Source: Verrucomicrobiota bacterium
GTDB lineage: Bacteria > Verrucomicrobiota > Verrucomicrobiia > Limisphaerales > UBA9464
Reading direction: 5' to 3'
Assembly: GCA_016871805.1 (NCBI GenBank)
Contig: VHCG01000025.1
Span: 1-55,492 of the forward strand
Length of the DNA stretch: 55,492 nucleotides
Positions 12,803-23,878 of this stretch are shown piece after piece (the first letter of the stretch is position 1; the number at the start of each line of letters is the position of its first letter). The notes under the pieces were generated by a model. That model was not told where the DNA came from, searched no databases, and saw nothing but the letters and a program-made list of their open reading frames with translations. Both the position numbers and the translations under genes were made by a program.

Positions 12803-12859
12803 GCTTGTTGCACTAGACCCGCCGGACTTCCGGCGGAGCTGAAAGGAATAAAGGTCACC

Positions 12860-15800
12860 ATGCCAAACAAAGTCTCGGAGCGCATCAACTTCGGAAAGAT
12901 CAATGAGGTCCTAACGCCTCCCAACCTCATCGAAATCCAACTCGACTCCTACAAGGAGTTTCTGCAGGCGGAGATTCCCCAGTCCAAGCGCAAGAACACC
13001 GGACTCCAAGCCGTGTTCACCGAGGTGTTCCCGATCGAAAGCTACGATGGTAAGACGGTCCTTGATTTCCACAGCTATGACATCCAGGAGCCTAAAGTCG
13101 ACTGGCTTGAATGTCTGCGGGAAGGCCTGACTTTCGGGGCTCCGCTCTATGTCACCTTTCTCCTCAAGGACGAGAAGGGGACCAAGGAAGAAAAGGTGTT
13201 CATGGGCGAGATTCCGCTTATGACTCCCCAGGGCACCTTTGTGATCAATGGTGCCGAGCGGGTGATTGTCAGCCAGTTGCATCGCTCCCCAGGCTTGGCG
13301 TTTGAGACGACCCAGCATCCCAACGGGAAACTCCTGCACAGTTTCCGGATCATTCCGGATCGCGGCTCTTGGTATGAGGCGCAATTCGACACCAGCGATC
13401 TTCTTTACGTTTACCTCGATCGGAAGAAGCGTCGCCGCAAGTTCCTGACGACCACATTTTTCAGGGCGTTGTTTGCCATCGCCGAGGCACGGCTCCACCC
13501 GCGTCCCGAGTCCAAGATCAATCCAGAGGACGTCGGCAAGGACGGCGACATTCTCGACTTGTTCTACAAGATCGAGGAGATATCCGTAAAGGACGCGGAC
13601 AAGTTGGAGGACATCCAAAACAAGGTCTTGATCGAGGATGCGGTGGACAACGATAAAGGCATTGTTGTTGCCCGTGCCTTCGAGCCGCTCTCGAAGGCGA
13701 CTGTCAAACAGATCGCTGACCTGAAGGTCTCGAAGATCCGTGTGGTCGACACCTCTCTCGATGACGGGATCGTCATCAAGTGCCTTAAGAAGGATCCTAC
13801 CAAGAATGGCGATGAGGCGCTGAAGGACATCTATCGCCGTCTCCGTCCCGGCGATCCCCCGACGGCCGCAAATGCGAAGGCTCTCATCAAGAGGCTGTTC
13901 TTCGACGCCAAGCGGTATGATCTCGGTCGGGTAGGACGCTACAAGATCAACCAAAAACTGAACTTCTCGGAGGGTGATTCACGGATACTGACTGGGAAGG
14001 ACCTCCTCGAGGCTACCCGCTATCTCCTCAAACTCAAAAAAGGCGAGGGAAGCCTTGACGATATTGATCATCTCGGAAGCCGGCGTATCCGGACAGTTGG
14101 AGAGCTTTTGGCCAACCAGTGTCGTGTTGGTCTCGCCAGGACCGAACGGTTGGTCAAGGAGCGTATGACGCTCTTCGACCAGACGATGGATACCATGACT
14201 CCGCAGAAGCTGATCAATCCGAAGGCTCTTTCGGCGGTTGTCCGGGATTTCTTCGGCCGCAGCCAGCTCAGCCAGTTCATGGATCAGATCAACCCTTTGG
14301 CGGAGCTGACCCACAAGCGCCGACTGTCCGCTCTCGGACCAGGCGGTTTGTCCCGGGATCGCGCCGGATTCGAGGTTCGTGATGTTCATCCGTCCCACTA
14401 CGGACGCATTTGCCCAATTGAAACGCCCGAAGGCCCAAACATCGGTCTGATCGCGTCGTTGGCGACCTTCGCCCGAGTCAATGACTACGGGTTCATAGAG
14501 ACGCCCTACCGCAAGGTGGAGAACGGCAGGGTAACCGAGAAACTCGACTATCTCACGGGTGACCGTGAGGAGGGATATACGATTGCCCAGGCGAATGCTG
14601 CGATCGATGACAAGGGTCGATTCCTCACCGAGAAGGTTACCTGTCGTAACAAAGGTGACTTCATCGATGTGGAGCCCAAGGAGATCCATTATATGGACGT
14701 CTCACCGAAGCAGCTCGTTTCGGTGGCGGCGGGCCTGATTCCGTTCCTTGAGCATGACGATGCCAATCGTGCCTTGATGGGGTCCAACATGCAGCGCCAG
14801 GGCGTGCCTCTGTTGATCACTGAGGCTCCATTTGTCGCCACCGGCCTCGAAGATCGTGTTGCCCGGGATTCCAGGGCCGTGATCGTGGCCGAAGAATCCG
14901 GCAAAGTGGCGAGTGTCAACGGTAGCCAAATCATCATCACTAAGGATGGCCGGGTTCCGGAGGGTAAGAAAAAGGTCAAGACAGATTCTGACGCGGGCGT
15001 CTGGGTTTATCCGGTTCGCAAGTTCATGCGATCCAACGCGGCAACCTGCATCAATCAGAAGATCCTGGTCTCCAAGGGGGATTCGGTAAAGAAGGGACAG
15101 GTTCTAGCCGACGGTCCGTGTACGGCGGGTGGAGAACTAGCCCTCGGCCGGAATGCTCTTGTCGCGTTCATGCCCTGGAACGGCTACAACTTCGAGGACG
15201 CCATCCTGATCTCCGAGCGCATCGTCAAGGATGATGTGTTCACCTCGATCCATATCGAGGAATTCGAGGTGGTAGCGCGCGACACGAAACTTGGGCCCGA
15301 AGAGATCACCCGCGACATACCGAACGTGGGAGAAGAGGCCCTGAAAAACCTCGGTCTCGATGGTGTCGTTCGTGTTGGTGCCGAGGTCAAGCCGGGCGAT
15401 ATCCTCGTCGGCAAGATCACTCCGAAATCCGAGACTGAGCTCGCCCCGGAGGAGCGTCTTCTGAGGGCCATCTTCGGTGAAAAAGCGGCCGACGTGAAGG
15501 ACACCTCTCTGAGGGTTCCCTCGGGCACCTACGGCATCGTGATGGACATCAAAGTCTCAGCGAAGGCGGAGGGTTCCAAGTCGGGTCGCAAGGAGGAAAA
15601 GGAGGCGGCCAAGAAGGTGAGCAAGGAGGTCGATGACGGTTTCCGATCGAAGAAGGAGGAGCTTCTCGAGCAGCTGACCGAGGCTCTCTCGAACATCCTC
15701 TTGGGCGAGAAGATCCCGCTCGACGTGGTCAACAGCGAGACTGGTGAGATCATCATTCCTGCCAACCGCAAGATCACCAAGACGCTCCTCAAGAAACTTG

Positions 15801-16771
15801 CGACTGTTTACGATCGGATCGAGATCGATCCGTCTCCCATCCGGAACAAGATCAACGAGATCATCGGTGCGTTTAAGCGAAAGTTTGAAGATCTAGATTC
15901 CCAGCATGCAGAAGAGGTTGAGCGGGTCGAGGCCGGTGAGGATCTCGACGGGGGTGTCGTCAAGCAGGTCAAGGTCTACATCGCATCGAAGCGGAAGCTT
16001 TCGGTTGGTGACAAGATGGCCGGTCGTCACGGCAACAAGGGCGTCGTCGCCGCGATCGTCCCGGAGGAGGACATGCCGTTCCTTGCCGACGGTACCCCGG
16101 TTGACATTGTCCTGAACCCTCTGGGCGTGCCATCGCGGATGAATGTCGGCCAGCTGCTCGAGACCCACCTTGGCTGGGCTTGCCGCATGCTGGGCATCAA
16201 GATAGCGACCCCGGTGTTTGATGGCATTCGTGAGCGCGAAATCCGGGACTACCTGAAGCAGGCTGTGGACGGACAGAAGAAGAAATCCCAGGCCCGGCTC
16301 GTTGGCGAAAACGGAAAGGCCACGCTGTTTGATGGCCGTACGGGTGAACCGTTCGATCAGGAGGTGGTCGTCGGCTACATCTACATGCTCAAGCTCGGCC
16401 ACCTCGTCGCCGACAAGATCCACGCCCGCGCGGTTGGGCCTTACTCTCTGGTCACCCAACAACCGTTGGGCGGCAAGGCCCAGTATGGCGGACAGCGCTT
16501 CGGCGAGATGGAAGTCTGGGCTATGGAGGCCTACGGCGCCGCATATACCCTCCAGGAACTTCTCACGGTCAAATCGGACGATGTCCAAGGGAGGACCCGG
16601 ATCTATGAGAGTATCGTCAAGGGTGACAACACCCTTGAGGCGGGCATTCCGGAATCGTTCAACGTCCTCGTCAAGGAGATGCAGTCCCTTGGACTCGATG
16701 TGCGGGTCGGATACTCGAACCCCGCTGAAGCCCCGATGTCACCTGCGGCCGCGTTGTCGGCACTGGCTTGA
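12860..16771 (+). CDS. rpoB: DNA-directed RNA polymerase subunit beta
   Basis: A protein of 1303 residues forming one side of the RNA polymerase active cleft. The rifampicin region (about residues 464-495) reads [16 protein letters not shown] and then [13 protein letters not shown]; the equivalents of E. coli Asp516, His526 and Ser531 are all wild type, with Ile in place of Asn518. Further landmarks are [18 protein letters not shown] and the C-terminal [25 protein letters not shown] lysine- and glutamate-rich insertion (about residues 905-935) interrupts the region before the C-terminal third. An AAGG ribosome binding site precedes the ATG. The stop at 16769-16771 lies just before rpoC. Confidence 0.99.
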   Translation: MPNKVSERINFGKINEVLTPPNLIEIQLDSYKEFLQAEIPQSKRKNTGLQAVFTEVFPIESYDGKTVLDFHSYDIQEPKVDWLECLREGLTFGAPLYVTFLLKDEKGTKEEKVFMGEIPLMTPQGTFVINGAERVIVSQLHRSPGLAFETTQHPNGKLLHSFRIIPDRGSWYEAQFDTSDLLYVYLDRKKRRRKFLTTTFFRALFAIAEARLHPRPESKINPEDVGKDGDILDLFYKIEEISVKDADKLEDIQNKVLIEDAVDNDKGIVVARAFEPLSKATVKQIADLKVSKIRVVDTSLDDGIVIKCLKKDPTKNGDEALKDIYRRLRPGDPPTAANAKALIKRLFFDAKRYDLGRVGRYKINQKLNFSEGDSRILTGKDLLEATRYLLKLKKGEGSLDDIDHLGSRRIRTVGELLANQCRVGLARTERLVKERMTLFDQTMDTMTPQKLINPKALSAVVRDFFGRSQLSQFMDQINPLAELTHKRRLSALGPGGLSRDRAGFEVRDVHPSHYGRICPIETPEGPNIGLIASLATFARVNDYGFIETPYRKVENGRVTEKLDYLTGDREEGYTIAQANAAIDDKGRFLTEKVTCRNKGDFIDVEPKEIHYMDVSPKQLVSVAAGLIPFLEHDDANRALMGSNMQRQGVPLLITEAPFVATGLEDRVARDSRAVIVAEESGKVASVNGSQIIITKDGRVPEGKKKVKTDSDAGVWVYPVRKFMRSNAATCINQKILVSKGDSVKKGQVLADGPCTAGGELALGRNALVAFMPWNGYNFEDAILISERIVKDDVFTSIHIEEFEVVARDTKLGPEEITRDIPNVGEEALKNLGLDGVVRVGAEVKPGDILVGKITPKSETELAPEERLLRAIFGEKAADVKDTSLRVPSGTYGIVMDIKVSAKAEGSKSGRKEEKEAAKKVSKEVDDGFRSKKEELLEQLTEALSNILLGEKIPLDVVNSETGEIIIPANRKITKTLLKKLATVYDRIEIDPSPIRNKINEIIGAFKRKFEDLDSQHAEEVERVEAGEDLDGGVVKQVKVYIASKRKLSVGDKMAGRHGNKGVVAAIVPEEDMPFLADGTPVDIVLNPLGVPSRMNVGQLLETHLGWACRMLGIKIATPVFDGIREREIRDYLKQAVDGQKKKSQARLVGENGKATLFDGRTGEPFDQEVVVGYIYMLKLGHLVADKIHARAVGPYSLVTQQPLGGKAQYGGQRFGEMEVWAMEAYGAAYTLQELLTVKSDDVQGRTRIYESIVKGDNTLEAGIPESFNVLVKEMQSLGLDVRVGYSNPAEAPMSPAAALSALA

Positions 16772-16806
16772 AGTCTGAAACCCAAAATCCTCAGGATGTT
16801 ACAGCT

Positions 16807-19800
16807 ATGATTTCTTCAAGGGAAACCGCTCGCGAGTTGCTTGGTCTCGACAAGGTCAATCAGGTCGATCACGTCGCCATCCAGGTGGCTTCGCCAGAAA
16901 ATATCCGCTCCTGGTCCAAGGGTGAGGTCAAGAACCCTGAGACCATCAACTACAGGACGTTCAAACCCGAGAAGGGCGGGCTCTTCTGTGAGCGAATCTT
17001 CGGTCCGGTCAAGGATTGGGAGTGCTCCTGCGGCAAGTACAAACGTATCAAGCACCGTGGGGTCGTTTGCGATCGATGCGGTGTCGAGGTCACCCTAGCC
17101 CGCGTGCGGCGCGAACGGATGGGTCACATCGAGCTTGCCGTGCCGGTCTCGCACATCTGGTTCTTCAAGTGCATGCCTTCCCGTATCGGCCTGATGCTCG
17201 ACATGACCGCGCGGAACCTCGAGAGGGTCATCTACTACGAGGACCACATGGTCATCGATCCTCGCAACACCCCGTTGAAGGAGCTCCAGCTTCTCAGCGA
17301 GCACGAATACCGAGAGGCTCGGCAGACCTATGGATCCGACGCCTTTGTCGCCAAGATGGGAGCTGAGGCGGTACGCGATGCCCTCGCACGGATTGAACTG
17401 GATTCGACCGTCGAGCTCCTTCAGCAACAAATGTTGGAGACGAAGTCGAAGCAGAACCGAAAGAAAATCGCGAAGCGAATCAAGCTCTTCCAAGGATTCT
17501 CAAAGTCCAAGACGCGGCCGGAGTGGATGATCCTTACCGTGCTCCCGGTGATCCCTCCGGATCTTCGTCCTTTGGTGCCGCTCGAGGGTGGACGCTTCGC
17601 CACCTCAGATCTCAATGACCTATATCGTCGGGTTATCAACCGCAACAACCGACTCAAAAACCTCCTCCAGCTGAAGACCCCGGAGGTTATTATACGGAAT
17701 GAGAAGCGAATGCTTCAGGAGGCCGTTGATGCTTTGTTCGACAACGGTCGCCACGGTCGCGCCGTCACCGGTGCTGGAAACCGGGCCCTGAAGTCTCTGT
17801 CCGACATGCTCAAGGGAAAATCTGGCCGATTCCGCCAGAACCTCTTGGGTAAGCGGGTCGACTACTCTGGGCGTTCCGTGATTGTCATTGGACCTGAGCT
17901 CAAGCTGAACCAGTGCGGTCTTCCCAAGAAGATGGCGTTGGTGCTCTTCGAGCCTTTCATCATCCGGAAACTCAAGGAGCGTGGATATGTTCATACGGTC
18001 CGTTCCGCCAAGAAGATGATCGAGAGGCAGTCCCCAGAGGTCTGGGACATCCTCGAGGAGGTCACCCGCGGTCATGCTATTCTGCTCAACCGCGCGCCAA
18101 CTCTCCATCGCCTTTCGATCCAGGCCTTCGAGCCCACCCTCATCGAAGGCGAAGCCATCCGGATCCATCCGCTCGTTTGCACCGCATACAACGCGGATTT
18201 CGATGGCGACCAGATGGCGGTGCACGTGCCGCTGTCCGTTGAGGCCCAGATGGAGGCCCGGCTTTTGATGATGGCGCCGCTCAACATCTTCAGCCCCTCC
18301 TCCGGCAAGCCGATCATGACGCCCACCCAGGATATCACCCTGGGCTGCTACTACTTGACCGCCGAGCCCCGCAAATCACGGAAGGAGTCCGATCGCCTCA
18401 TGCTGTTTGACGACAAGGCCGAGGTCATATTTGCCCACACTGACGGTGCGCTCCGGATCCATGATCGGATCCGCCTGAAGAACCCTGACTACGGGCATAG
18501 GACGACCTACGGAAATTCGGAGCTCAAGACCATTGAGACAACGGTCGGCCGGGTCATCTTCTCCGAGATTTGGCCTCGCGAGCTTGGATTCGCCAATTTC
18601 CCTGTCGGCAAATCAAAGATCGGTGACTTGATCTTCAATTGCTACAAGGTCTGCGGCCATGAGCAGACCGTGGTAACCCTTGATCGACTCAAGGAAATCG
18701 GCTTCAGCGAGGCGACTCGGGCCGGTGTGTCGATCGGTATTGATGACATGATCATACCTGAGGCCAAGTCGAAGGAGATCGAGGCAGCCCACAGACAGAT
18801 CACAGACGTCGAGAAGCAGCATAAGAGGGGCGTCATCACCAACCAGGAGCGCTACAACAAGGTGATCGACATCTGGACTCACTGCACGGACCAGATCGCG
18901 AACGTGATGCTCAAGACGCTCGAGGCAAACCAGAGCAAGAAGGAGTACAACCCCGTGTTCCTGATGGTTGATTCCGGGGCGCGGGGCAATAAGGCCCAGG
19001 TGCGGCAGCTTGCAGGGCTACGCGGTCTCATGGCCAAGCCCGATGGCTCAATCATCGAGAAGCCAATCCTTTCAAACTTCAGAGAGGGGCTCACCGTGCT
19101 GGAGTACTTCATCTCCACCCACGGAGCACGTAAGGGTCTCGCCGACACCGCGCTGAAGACCGCCGACTCTGGTTACATGACCCGCAAGCTCGTCGATGCG
19201 GCCCAGGATGTCATCATCCGTGAGCAGGATTGCGGTACGACCAACGGGATTTTTGTATCCTCCATCTATGAGGGCGAGGAGGAGGTTGTTAAAATCAGTG
19301 AGCGTATCTTTGGCCGGTACTCCGCGGAGGATATCTTCGACCCCTCCGACCTGCAGAACAAGCTGATCGGTGCGGCCGAAGAGTTCGACGAGGTACGCTC
19401 CAAGTCCGTCGAGCGGTCCGGCATCGAGAAGGTCAAAATCCGTTCGGTGCTCACCTGTGAGACCAAGGTCGGAGTCTGTGCCCGATGCTACGGCAGGAAC
19501 CTTGGTACTGGCCGACTGGTCGAACCCGGAGAGGCTGTAGGCATCATCGCTGCCCAATCCATCGGTGAACCTGGTACCCAGCTGACCATGCGTACCTTCC
19601 ACATCGGAGGTGCTGCTGCGCAGACCTACAAGCAACCCCAGATCAAATCAAAACACGATGGCATCGTGCACTTCCACGATCTGCGTGTCGTGAAGCTCGA
19701 TGACGGCAACAGCATCGTCCTCAACAAGAATGGGTCGATCACCATCACGACCGCCGATGGGAAGGAACTGGAGTCCCACACCATTGTTGTCGGATCGGTT

Positions 19801-20961
19801 ATCTCGGTCGCAGATGGTGGATCGGTCAAGAAGGGTGAGATCTTTGTCGAGTGGGACGCCTACAATGTCCCGATCATCTCTGAGAAATCCGGACGCGTCC
19901 GCTTCGGCGACATCATCGAAGGCGTGACGATGAAACAGGAGACCGATGAGGCGACGGGCCAAGAGGACCTTGTGATCATTGAGCACAAGGAGGACCTTCA
20001 CCCTCAGATCATTGTCGAGAACAACAAAGGCGAGGCGCTCGCCCAATACGCCATTCCTGCGGGTGCACATCTCGTGGTTGCCGAAGGTGACGAGATTGGA
20101 GCCGGTTCCCTCCTCGCGAAGACACCCCGCAAGGCTTCCAAGACGAAAGATATCACCGGTGGTCTGCCCCGTGTGGCGGAACTCTTCGAAGCGCGTCGTC
20201 CTAAGGATGCCGCCGAAATTGCCCGGATTGATGGAGTCGTCGACTTTGGCCCATCCATCCGAGGGAAGCGCTGCATCCTGGTCAAGGATCCCCAGACCGG
20301 CACCGAGGAAGAACACCTGGTTCCGATGAGCAAGCACGTGATCGTCTACAAGGGCGATTTTGTGAAGAAGGGGCAGCAGCTCACCGACGGTCCCGTGGTT
20401 CCGCACGAGATCCTGGATGTCTGTGGTCCCCACGAGCTTCAGGAGCACCTCGTCAACGAGGTTCAGGAGGTCTATCGGCTTCAAGGCGTTACGATCAACG
20501 ACAAGCACGTCGAGATCATCATTCGTCAGATGCTCCGAAAGGTCCGAATCACCGAACCTGGGGACACGATTTTCCTGTGGGGTGAGCAGATTGATAAGAC
20601 TGCCTTCGAGGACGAAAATGCACGGGTGGAAAAGATGGGTGGCAAACCTGCCGAGGCCGCCCCGGTCCTCCTTGGCATCACCAAGGCATCGCTCGAAACC
20701 GAATCGTTCCTGAGCGCTGCCTCTTTCCAGGACACGACCCGAGTCCTCACCGAATCCGCCACCATGGGAAAGAGTGATGCCCTCCGTGGTTTCAAGGAAA
20801 ACGTCATCATGGGACACATCATCCCGGCTGGTACGGGATTTGTCGGCCATCGCAGTGTTCGCATCCGTCCCCTCGTTGAGATTCCTGAGGATTCCGTGGA
20901 TCCCTCCCAGCATTCCGAAGTGGATGCAGCCGAGTTCGGTGCGCCACCGCTGACTGCTTGA
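16807..20961 (+). CDS. rpoC: DNA-directed RNA polymerase subunit beta'
   Basis: A protein of 1384 residues carrying the catalytic magnesium-binding aspartates in [13 protein letters not shown] (about residues 459-471). The N-terminal zinc finger ([20 protein letters not shown], about 72-91) and the second zinc site ([13 protein letters not shown], about 884-896) are complete. The trigger-loop side reads [25 protein letters not shown] chose the ATG at 16807, which has AGGA about ten bases upstream. An alternative TTG at 16768 would overlap the rpoB stop by 4 bp and add 13 residues, but it lacks a ribosome binding site. A strong terminator follows after 40 bp. Confidence 0.99.
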   Translation: MISSRETARELLGLDKVNQVDHVAIQVASPENIRSWSKGEVKNPETINYRTFKPEKGGLFCERIFGPVKDWECSCGKYKRIKHRGVVCDRCGVEVTLARVRRERMGHIELAVPVSHIWFFKCMPSRIGLMLDMTARNLERVIYYEDHMVIDPRNTPLKELQLLSEHEYREARQTYGSDAFVAKMGAEAVRDALARIELDSTVELLQQQMLETKSKQNRKKIAKRIKLFQGFSKSKTRPEWMILTVLPVIPPDLRPLVPLEGGRFATSDLNDLYRRVINRNNRLKNLLQLKTPEVIIRNEKRMLQEAVDALFDNGRHGRAVTGAGNRALKSLSDMLKGKSGRFRQNLLGKRVDYSGRSVIVIGPELKLNQCGLPKKMALVLFEPFIIRKLKERGYVHTVRSAKKMIERQSPEVWDILEEVTRGHAILLNRAPTLHRLSIQAFEPTLIEGEAIRIHPLVCTAYNADFDGDQMAVHVPLSVEAQMEARLLMMAPLNIFSPSSGKPIMTPTQDITLGCYYLTAEPRKSRKESDRLMLFDDKAEVIFAHTDGALRIHDRIRLKNPDYGHRTTYGNSELKTIETTVGRVIFSEIWPRELGFANFPVGKSKIGDLIFNCYKVCGHEQTVVTLDRLKEIGFSEATRAGVSIGIDDMIIPEAKSKEIEAAHRQITDVEKQHKRGVITNQERYNKVIDIWTHCTDQIANVMLKTLEANQSKKEYNPVFLMVDSGARGNKAQVRQLAGLRGLMAKPDGSIIEKPILSNFREGLTVLEYFISTHGARKGLADTALKTADSGYMTRKLVDAAQDVIIREQDCGTTNGIFVSSIYEGEEEVVKISERIFGRYSAEDIFDPSDLQNKLIGAAEEFDEVRSKSVERSGIEKVKIRSVLTCETKVGVCARCYGRNLGTGRLVEPGEAVGIIAAQSIGEPGTQLTMRTFHIGGAAAQTYKQPQIKSKHDGIVHFHDLRVVKLDDGNSIVLNKNGSITITTADGKELESHTIVVGSVISVADGGSVKKGEIFVEWDAYNVPIISEKSGRVRFGDIIEGVTMKQETDEATGQEDLVIIEHKEDLHPQIIVENNKGEALAQYAIPAGAHLVVAEGDEIGAGSLLAKTPRKASKTKDITGGLPRVAELFEARRPKDAAEIARIDGVVDFGPSIRGKRCILVKDPQTGTEEEHLVPMSKHVIVYKGDFVKKGQQLTDGPVVPHEILDVCGPHELQEHLVNEVQEVYRLQGVTINDKHVEIIIRQMLRKVRITEPGDTIFLWGEQIDKTAFEDENARVEKMGGKPAEAAPVLLGITKASLETESFLSAASFQDTTRVLTESATMGKSDALRGFKENVIMGHIIPAGTGFVGHRSVRIRPLVEIPEDSVDPSQHSEVDAAEFGAPPLTA

Positions 20962-21001
20962 CTCACCAAGAATCCGGCATACTTCGGTTGAAACAATCGA
21001 C

Positions 21002-21032
21002 AAAAAAGGGGGGCTTCGGCCCCCCTTTTTTT
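21002..21032 (+). terminator. Strong Rho-independent terminator of the rplA-rpoC operon
   Basis: GGGGGGC (21008-21014), a TTCG tetraloop and GCCCCCC (21019-21025) are followed by seven T residues (21026-21032) and preceded by six A residues. It begins 41 bp after the rpoC stop. The A-tract would allow some termination in the opposite direction as well. Confidence 0.95.
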
Positions 21033-21246
21033 GGGGATTCAGGGGACTGGGCCTGCACCTCAGGGTTTCTCCGGAACTGCGTTTTGAGCAGTGCACCGGA
21101 CATCTGCGTTGGGATGGGCTTGGGGGATGCGGCACTTTACTTGTGCCCACGTGATTCTGGACTGATGGAATCCTCCTATTGCGCCATCCCGCGCTGAGAT
21201 ATGCCGGAGCACCGCATTTCGGCTCCGCTTCAGCAGAATTCTCGCG

Positions 21247-21274
21247 TTTACAGGACGCCGACTGGCGCTAGCCT
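21247..21274 (+). promoter_or_regulatory. Predicted sigma-70 type promoter of the small protein-pyrR-pyrB operon
   Basis: TTTACA (21247-21252) and TAGCCT (21269-21274) are separated by 16 bp. They lie 25 bp before the first start codon of the operon, and AGGA precedes that start by about 8 bases. The same TAGCCT hexamer occurs at the predicted rpoN promoter. I find no PyrR-type antiterminator or terminator in this short leader. A 6-bp hairpin (CGGAGC at 21205-21210, GCTCCG at 21222-21227) lies upstream of the -35. Confidence 0.4.
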
Positions 21275-21299
21275 CTCGGAGTCCGCCAGGACGCCGACG

Positions 21300-21530
21300 A
21301 TGGGTGTGGAACCAAGACAACTCAACGAGCCCTTCTATCCCTTGGTCGCCTCGACCCTCTACCGGGAGTTCCAAGCTGAGAAGGCCGAGATTCTGAGGCA
21401 CAAATGGCTTGAGTCCGAAAAGGTCGGGCATGACATCGGATTGGAATTGGCGCTTGTCGATTGGATCACTCGACATCGGACGGAATGGCGCCGCTCCCGT
21501 CAGGTCCACAGATCCCTGGGCGATACATGA
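21300..21530 (+). CDS. Small protein of unknown function preceding pyrR
   Basis: A 76-residue soluble protein, rich in Glu, Arg and Trp, with the segment HKWLESEKVGHDIGLELALV followed by DWITRHRTEWRRSRQ. I do not recognise the function; the His-Trp-Ser-Glu and Asp-Trp pattern resembles the end of some DUF4032-type proteins, but this is a weak impression. The gene is supported by a ribosome binding site (AGGA), GC-rich third codon positions and an ATGA overlap with the pyrR start, which couples their translation. The open frame extends to 21201, but the ATG at 21300 fits the promoter and ribosome binding site better. Confidence 0.7.
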   Translation: MGVEPRQLNEPFYPLVASTLYREFQAEKAEILRHKWLESEKVGHDIGLELALVDWITRHRTEWRRSRQVHRSLGDT

Positions 21531-22054
21531 GCGTCGTCCTGATGGATGCCGTCACTCTGGGACGGGTCATTGGCCGCATGGCCCATGAGATTGCCGAGCG
21601 CAATCCCGATTCGGACACGTTATGTCTGGTGGGACTGCAGCGGGGTGGCGTGTCCTTGGCGCGACGCCTCTCCGTCATACTTTCCGGAATCCTGGGACAT
21701 GCAGTGCCGGCTGGCTCCCTTGATGTCTCCCTGTATCGCGACGACCTCGATCGGCGTGTGGCTCCCGAGATTCGTCCGACCGAGGTTCCATTCGATCCAT
21801 CAGACCGGGACATTGTGCTTGTCGATGACGTCCTTTTCACGGGCCGCACGACACGGGCCGCCTTGGATGCCCTGAGTGATCTTGGAAGACCGAGGCGGAT
21901 CCAGCTTGCAGTTCTGATCGACCGTGGGAACCGGGAACTTCCAATCCGGGCGGACTTCACGGGCAAGGTTGTCGTTACGACCCTCCAACAGGCGATTCGG
22001 GTTCACCTGACGGAGGGTGGTGGCAATGATTCTGTATTTCTCGAGGACTTGTGA
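21527..22054 (+). CDS. pyrR: PyrR family bifunctional pyr regulator / uracil phosphoribosyltransferase
   Basis: A 175-residue type I phosphoribosyltransferase. The PRPP-binding motif DIVLVDDVLFTGRTTRAAL (about 95-113) and the PyrR signature LVGLQRGGVSLARRL (about 34-48) are clear. In Firmicutes PyrR binds pyr mRNA when UMP is high and causes attenuation; it also makes UMP from uracil and PRPP. Here it is followed directly by pyrB, the classic pyr operon arrangement, but no attenuator structure is visible before the operon, so the regulatory role is unproven. The ATG at 21527 overlaps the upstream stop (ATGA). Confidence 0.93.
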   Translation: MSVVLMDAVTLGRVIGRMAHEIAERNPDSDTLCLVGLQRGGVSLARRLSVILSGILGHAVPAGSLDVSLYRDDLDRRVAPEIRPTEVPFDPSDRDIVLVDDVLFTGRTTRAALDALSDLGRPRRIQLAVLIDRGNRELPIRADFTGKVVVTTLQQAIRVHLTEGGGNDSVFLEDL

Positions 22055-22056
22055 TC

Positions 22057-23001
22057 ATGAACTGGAATCGGCGTCATCTGCTCGATGTGAGGACCCTGTC
22101 GGCCGACGAGTTGGGATTGATCCTCTCGACAGCGAAGGCGTTCAAGGCCGTCAGTTCTCGCGCAATCAAGAAGGTTCCAGCACTTCGCGGTAAGACCGTT
22201 GTGAACCTGTTTGTTGAGCCCAGCACGAGGACCCGGATCAGCTTCGAGCTGGCGGCCCAGAGACTGAGTGCCGATGTGATCAACTTCACGGCAGAGGCGA
22301 GTTCGTTGAAGAAGGGGGAGACCCTCAAGGATACGCTTCGGAACCTCGAGGCGTTGAATGCCGATTTCGTCATCCTACGACATGGTGCCAGTGGTGCCGC
22401 CCACTACCTGGCGAGATTTGCCCGATGTCATATCGTGAATGCCGGAGACGGAGCTCACGAACACCCGACTCAGGGGCTTCTCGATCTTTTTACGATCAAC
22501 GAGCGCAAAGGCCGCATTGAGGGGCTCAACATCACCATCCTCGGTGACATTCTCTACAGTCGGGTTGCCCGCTCCAACATCTGGGCGCTGCTTCGGTTGG
22601 GTGCACGTGTGACTCTGTGTGGGCCATCCACACTCGTACCGAAGGTCTTCGAGACGCTCCATCCGGGTATTCGTGTCTCGTGGAACCTCGAATCCGCCCT
22701 CAAGGACGCGGATGTCGTGAATCTGCTTCGGATCCAGCACGAGCGCCAGAGAGCGAGTGCCTTTCCCAGCATCGGGGAGTACGCCTCGCTTTTTGGTCTA
22801 AACGCCACCCGTGCGGGATGGATCCGGCCCGATGCCTTGATCATGCACCCGGGTCCCATCAATCGAGGTGTGGAGATCGAGAGCGGTGTCGCGGATGGCG
22901 GCCAGTCCGTAATCCTCGAACAAGTGACCAATGGACTGGCCGTCCGGATGGCCGTCCTCTTTCTCCTCAACGGGGGACAGTCATCCGAGCTGGGCCTCTA
23001 A
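22057..23001 (+). CDS. pyrB: Aspartate carbamoyltransferase catalytic subunit
   Basis: A 314-residue enzyme that joins carbamoyl phosphate and aspartate, the committed step of pyrimidine synthesis. Motifs seen are the carbamoyl-phosphate loop EPSTRTRISFE (about 54-64), HEHPTQGLLDLFTI, and the C-terminal MHPGPINRGVEI. The ATG at 22057 has AGGA nine bases upstream. A GTG at 22051, which overlaps the pyrR stop, is the alternative and adds two residues. No pyrI follows, so the enzyme is probably unregulated trimers or associates with a dihydroorotase encoded elsewhere. A terminator lies 6 bp after the stop. Confidence 0.96.
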   Translation: MNWNRRHLLDVRTLSADELGLILSTAKAFKAVSSRAIKKVPALRGKTVVNLFVEPSTRTRISFELAAQRLSADVINFTAEASSLKKGETLKDTLRNLEALNADFVILRHGASGAAHYLARFARCHIVNAGDGAHEHPTQGLLDLFTINERKGRIEGLNITILGDILYSRVARSNIWALLRLGARVTLCGPSTLVPKVFETLHPGIRVSWNLESALKDADVVNLLRIQHERQRASAFPSIGEYASLFGLNATRAGWIRPDALIMHPGPINRGVEIESGVADGGQSVILEQVTNGLAVRMAVLFLLNGGQSSELGL

Positions 23002-23006
23002 TGAAG

Positions 23007-23030
23007 AAGCCCGCCATTGAGGCGGGCTTT
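23007..23030. terminator. Terminator between pyrB and trxA
   Basis: AAGCCCGCC (23007-23015) pairs with GGCGGGCTT (23021-23029) around a 5-base loop, followed by a short T-run on the plus strand and by CTTCTTCATT on the minus strand. It sits between the convergent pyrB and trxA genes and could serve both. Confidence 0.75.
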
Positions 23031-23060
23031 GCGACAGGGGTGGATGGGGTTGCAGCCGAT

Positions 23061-23396
23061 TCAGGGGGCGATCGCCGCGTCCAACGCCTTCTTCAGGGCT
23101 GCCTTCCCCTGGGCTCCGACCATCTGGGATACCACCTGACCCTTCCTGAAGATCAGGAGGGCTGGAATGCCACTGATGCCGAACTGCACCGCCAGGTTCT
23201 GCTCGATGTCTACGTTGACCTTCCCGATGGAGGCCTTGCCGATGTACTCGTTCGCCAGTTCATCGAGGACCGGAGCGATCATCCGGCAGGGGCCACACCA
23301 TTCGGCCCAAAAATCAACCAGGACAGGATGCCCCGATTGCAGGACCTTCTCGGCGAAGTTCTGTTCGGTGACGGTAAGAATATTCTCGGAGGCCAT
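23061..23396 (-). CDS. trxA: Thioredoxin
   Basis: A 111-residue classical thioredoxin with the redox site WCGPC (Cys34 and Cys37), the preceding VLVDFWAE strand, the cis-proline region GISGIPALLIF and a C-terminal helix. It reduces protein disulfides in the cytoplasm with thioredoxin reductase. It lies 3 bp downstream of a gene for a Pro/Ala-rich membrane protein, so the pair is almost certainly cotranscribed. Confidence 0.96.
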   Translation of the reverse strand: MASENILTVTEQNFAEKVLQSGHPVLVDFWAEWCGPCRMIAPVLDELANEYIGKASIGKVNVDIEQNLAVQFGISGIPALLIFRKGQVVSQMVGAQGKAALKKALDAAIAP

Positions 23397-23399
23397 GGT

Positions 23400-23807
23400 T
23401 CAGGAGGCGGTCGGGAACAGGAAGAAGAGCCGTGCGATGACGCAGAGGCCCACGATCACGGTGGCGAATGCGAGTCCCAGATCGATGGGGCTCACAACGG
23501 CAGCGGCAGGGGGCTTTGTTGCTATAGCTCTGACCGGAGCCGGTGACGCGGGAGCCGGAGCCTGAGCGCGCGGGGCAGGAGCCGCTGCCGGGGCCGGAGT
23601 GGGTGCGGCGGCAGCGGGAGGTGCCGCCACTGCGGTCGCCGCGGCCGGAGCCTGTGCGGGGGCCGCTGGGATCTTGATCGCAGGACCGCCCGCCGGTTTT
23701 GGGGGAAGGCTGATGCGGACCGTCTGCTTCTTCTGCGCCGCTTCGGCGGGCTTTGGAGGCTCTGGCGCTGGAGGAGTGGGGGATCCCGGCGGAGGTGTCT
23801 CAGACAT
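23400..23807 (-). CDS. Ala/Pro-rich tail-anchored membrane protein of unknown function
   Basis: A 135-residue low-complexity protein. The N-terminus is Pro-rich (SETPPPGSPTPPAPEPPKP), then comes a compact segment KKQTVRISLPPKPAGGPAIK at about residues 26-45. A long Ala/Pro linker follows, and a single C-terminal membrane helix ends the protein (DLGLAFATVIVGLCVIARLF, about 109-128). The basic VRISLPPK segment looks like a short binding motif held on a flexible tether. I recognise this arrangement from Verrucomicrobiota proteins but know no function. The 3-bp spacing to trxA suggests a linked role. Composition bias alone could keep an open frame, but the membrane helix and close coupling support a real gene. 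Confidence 0.75.
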   Translation of the reverse strand: MSETPPPGSPTPPAPEPPKPAEAAQKKQTVRISLPPKPAGGPAIKIPAAPAQAPAAATAVAAPPAAAAPTPAPAAAPAPRAQAPAPASPAPVRAIATKPPAAAVVSPIDLGLAFATVIVGLCVIARLFFLFPTAS

Positions 23808-23878
23808 GATGATTTGGAAGTACCTTCTGAGGCTAGGGATGTGGAACCTTTGGAGTCAAAACATAGTTCCAGAGGTCG

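Noticed and set aside
19648..21150. A 500-codon open frame on the minus strand opposite rpoC
   Set aside because: It lies entirely over rpoC and its terminator, its protein has no recognisable domain, and such mirror frames are expected in GC-rich coding sequence.
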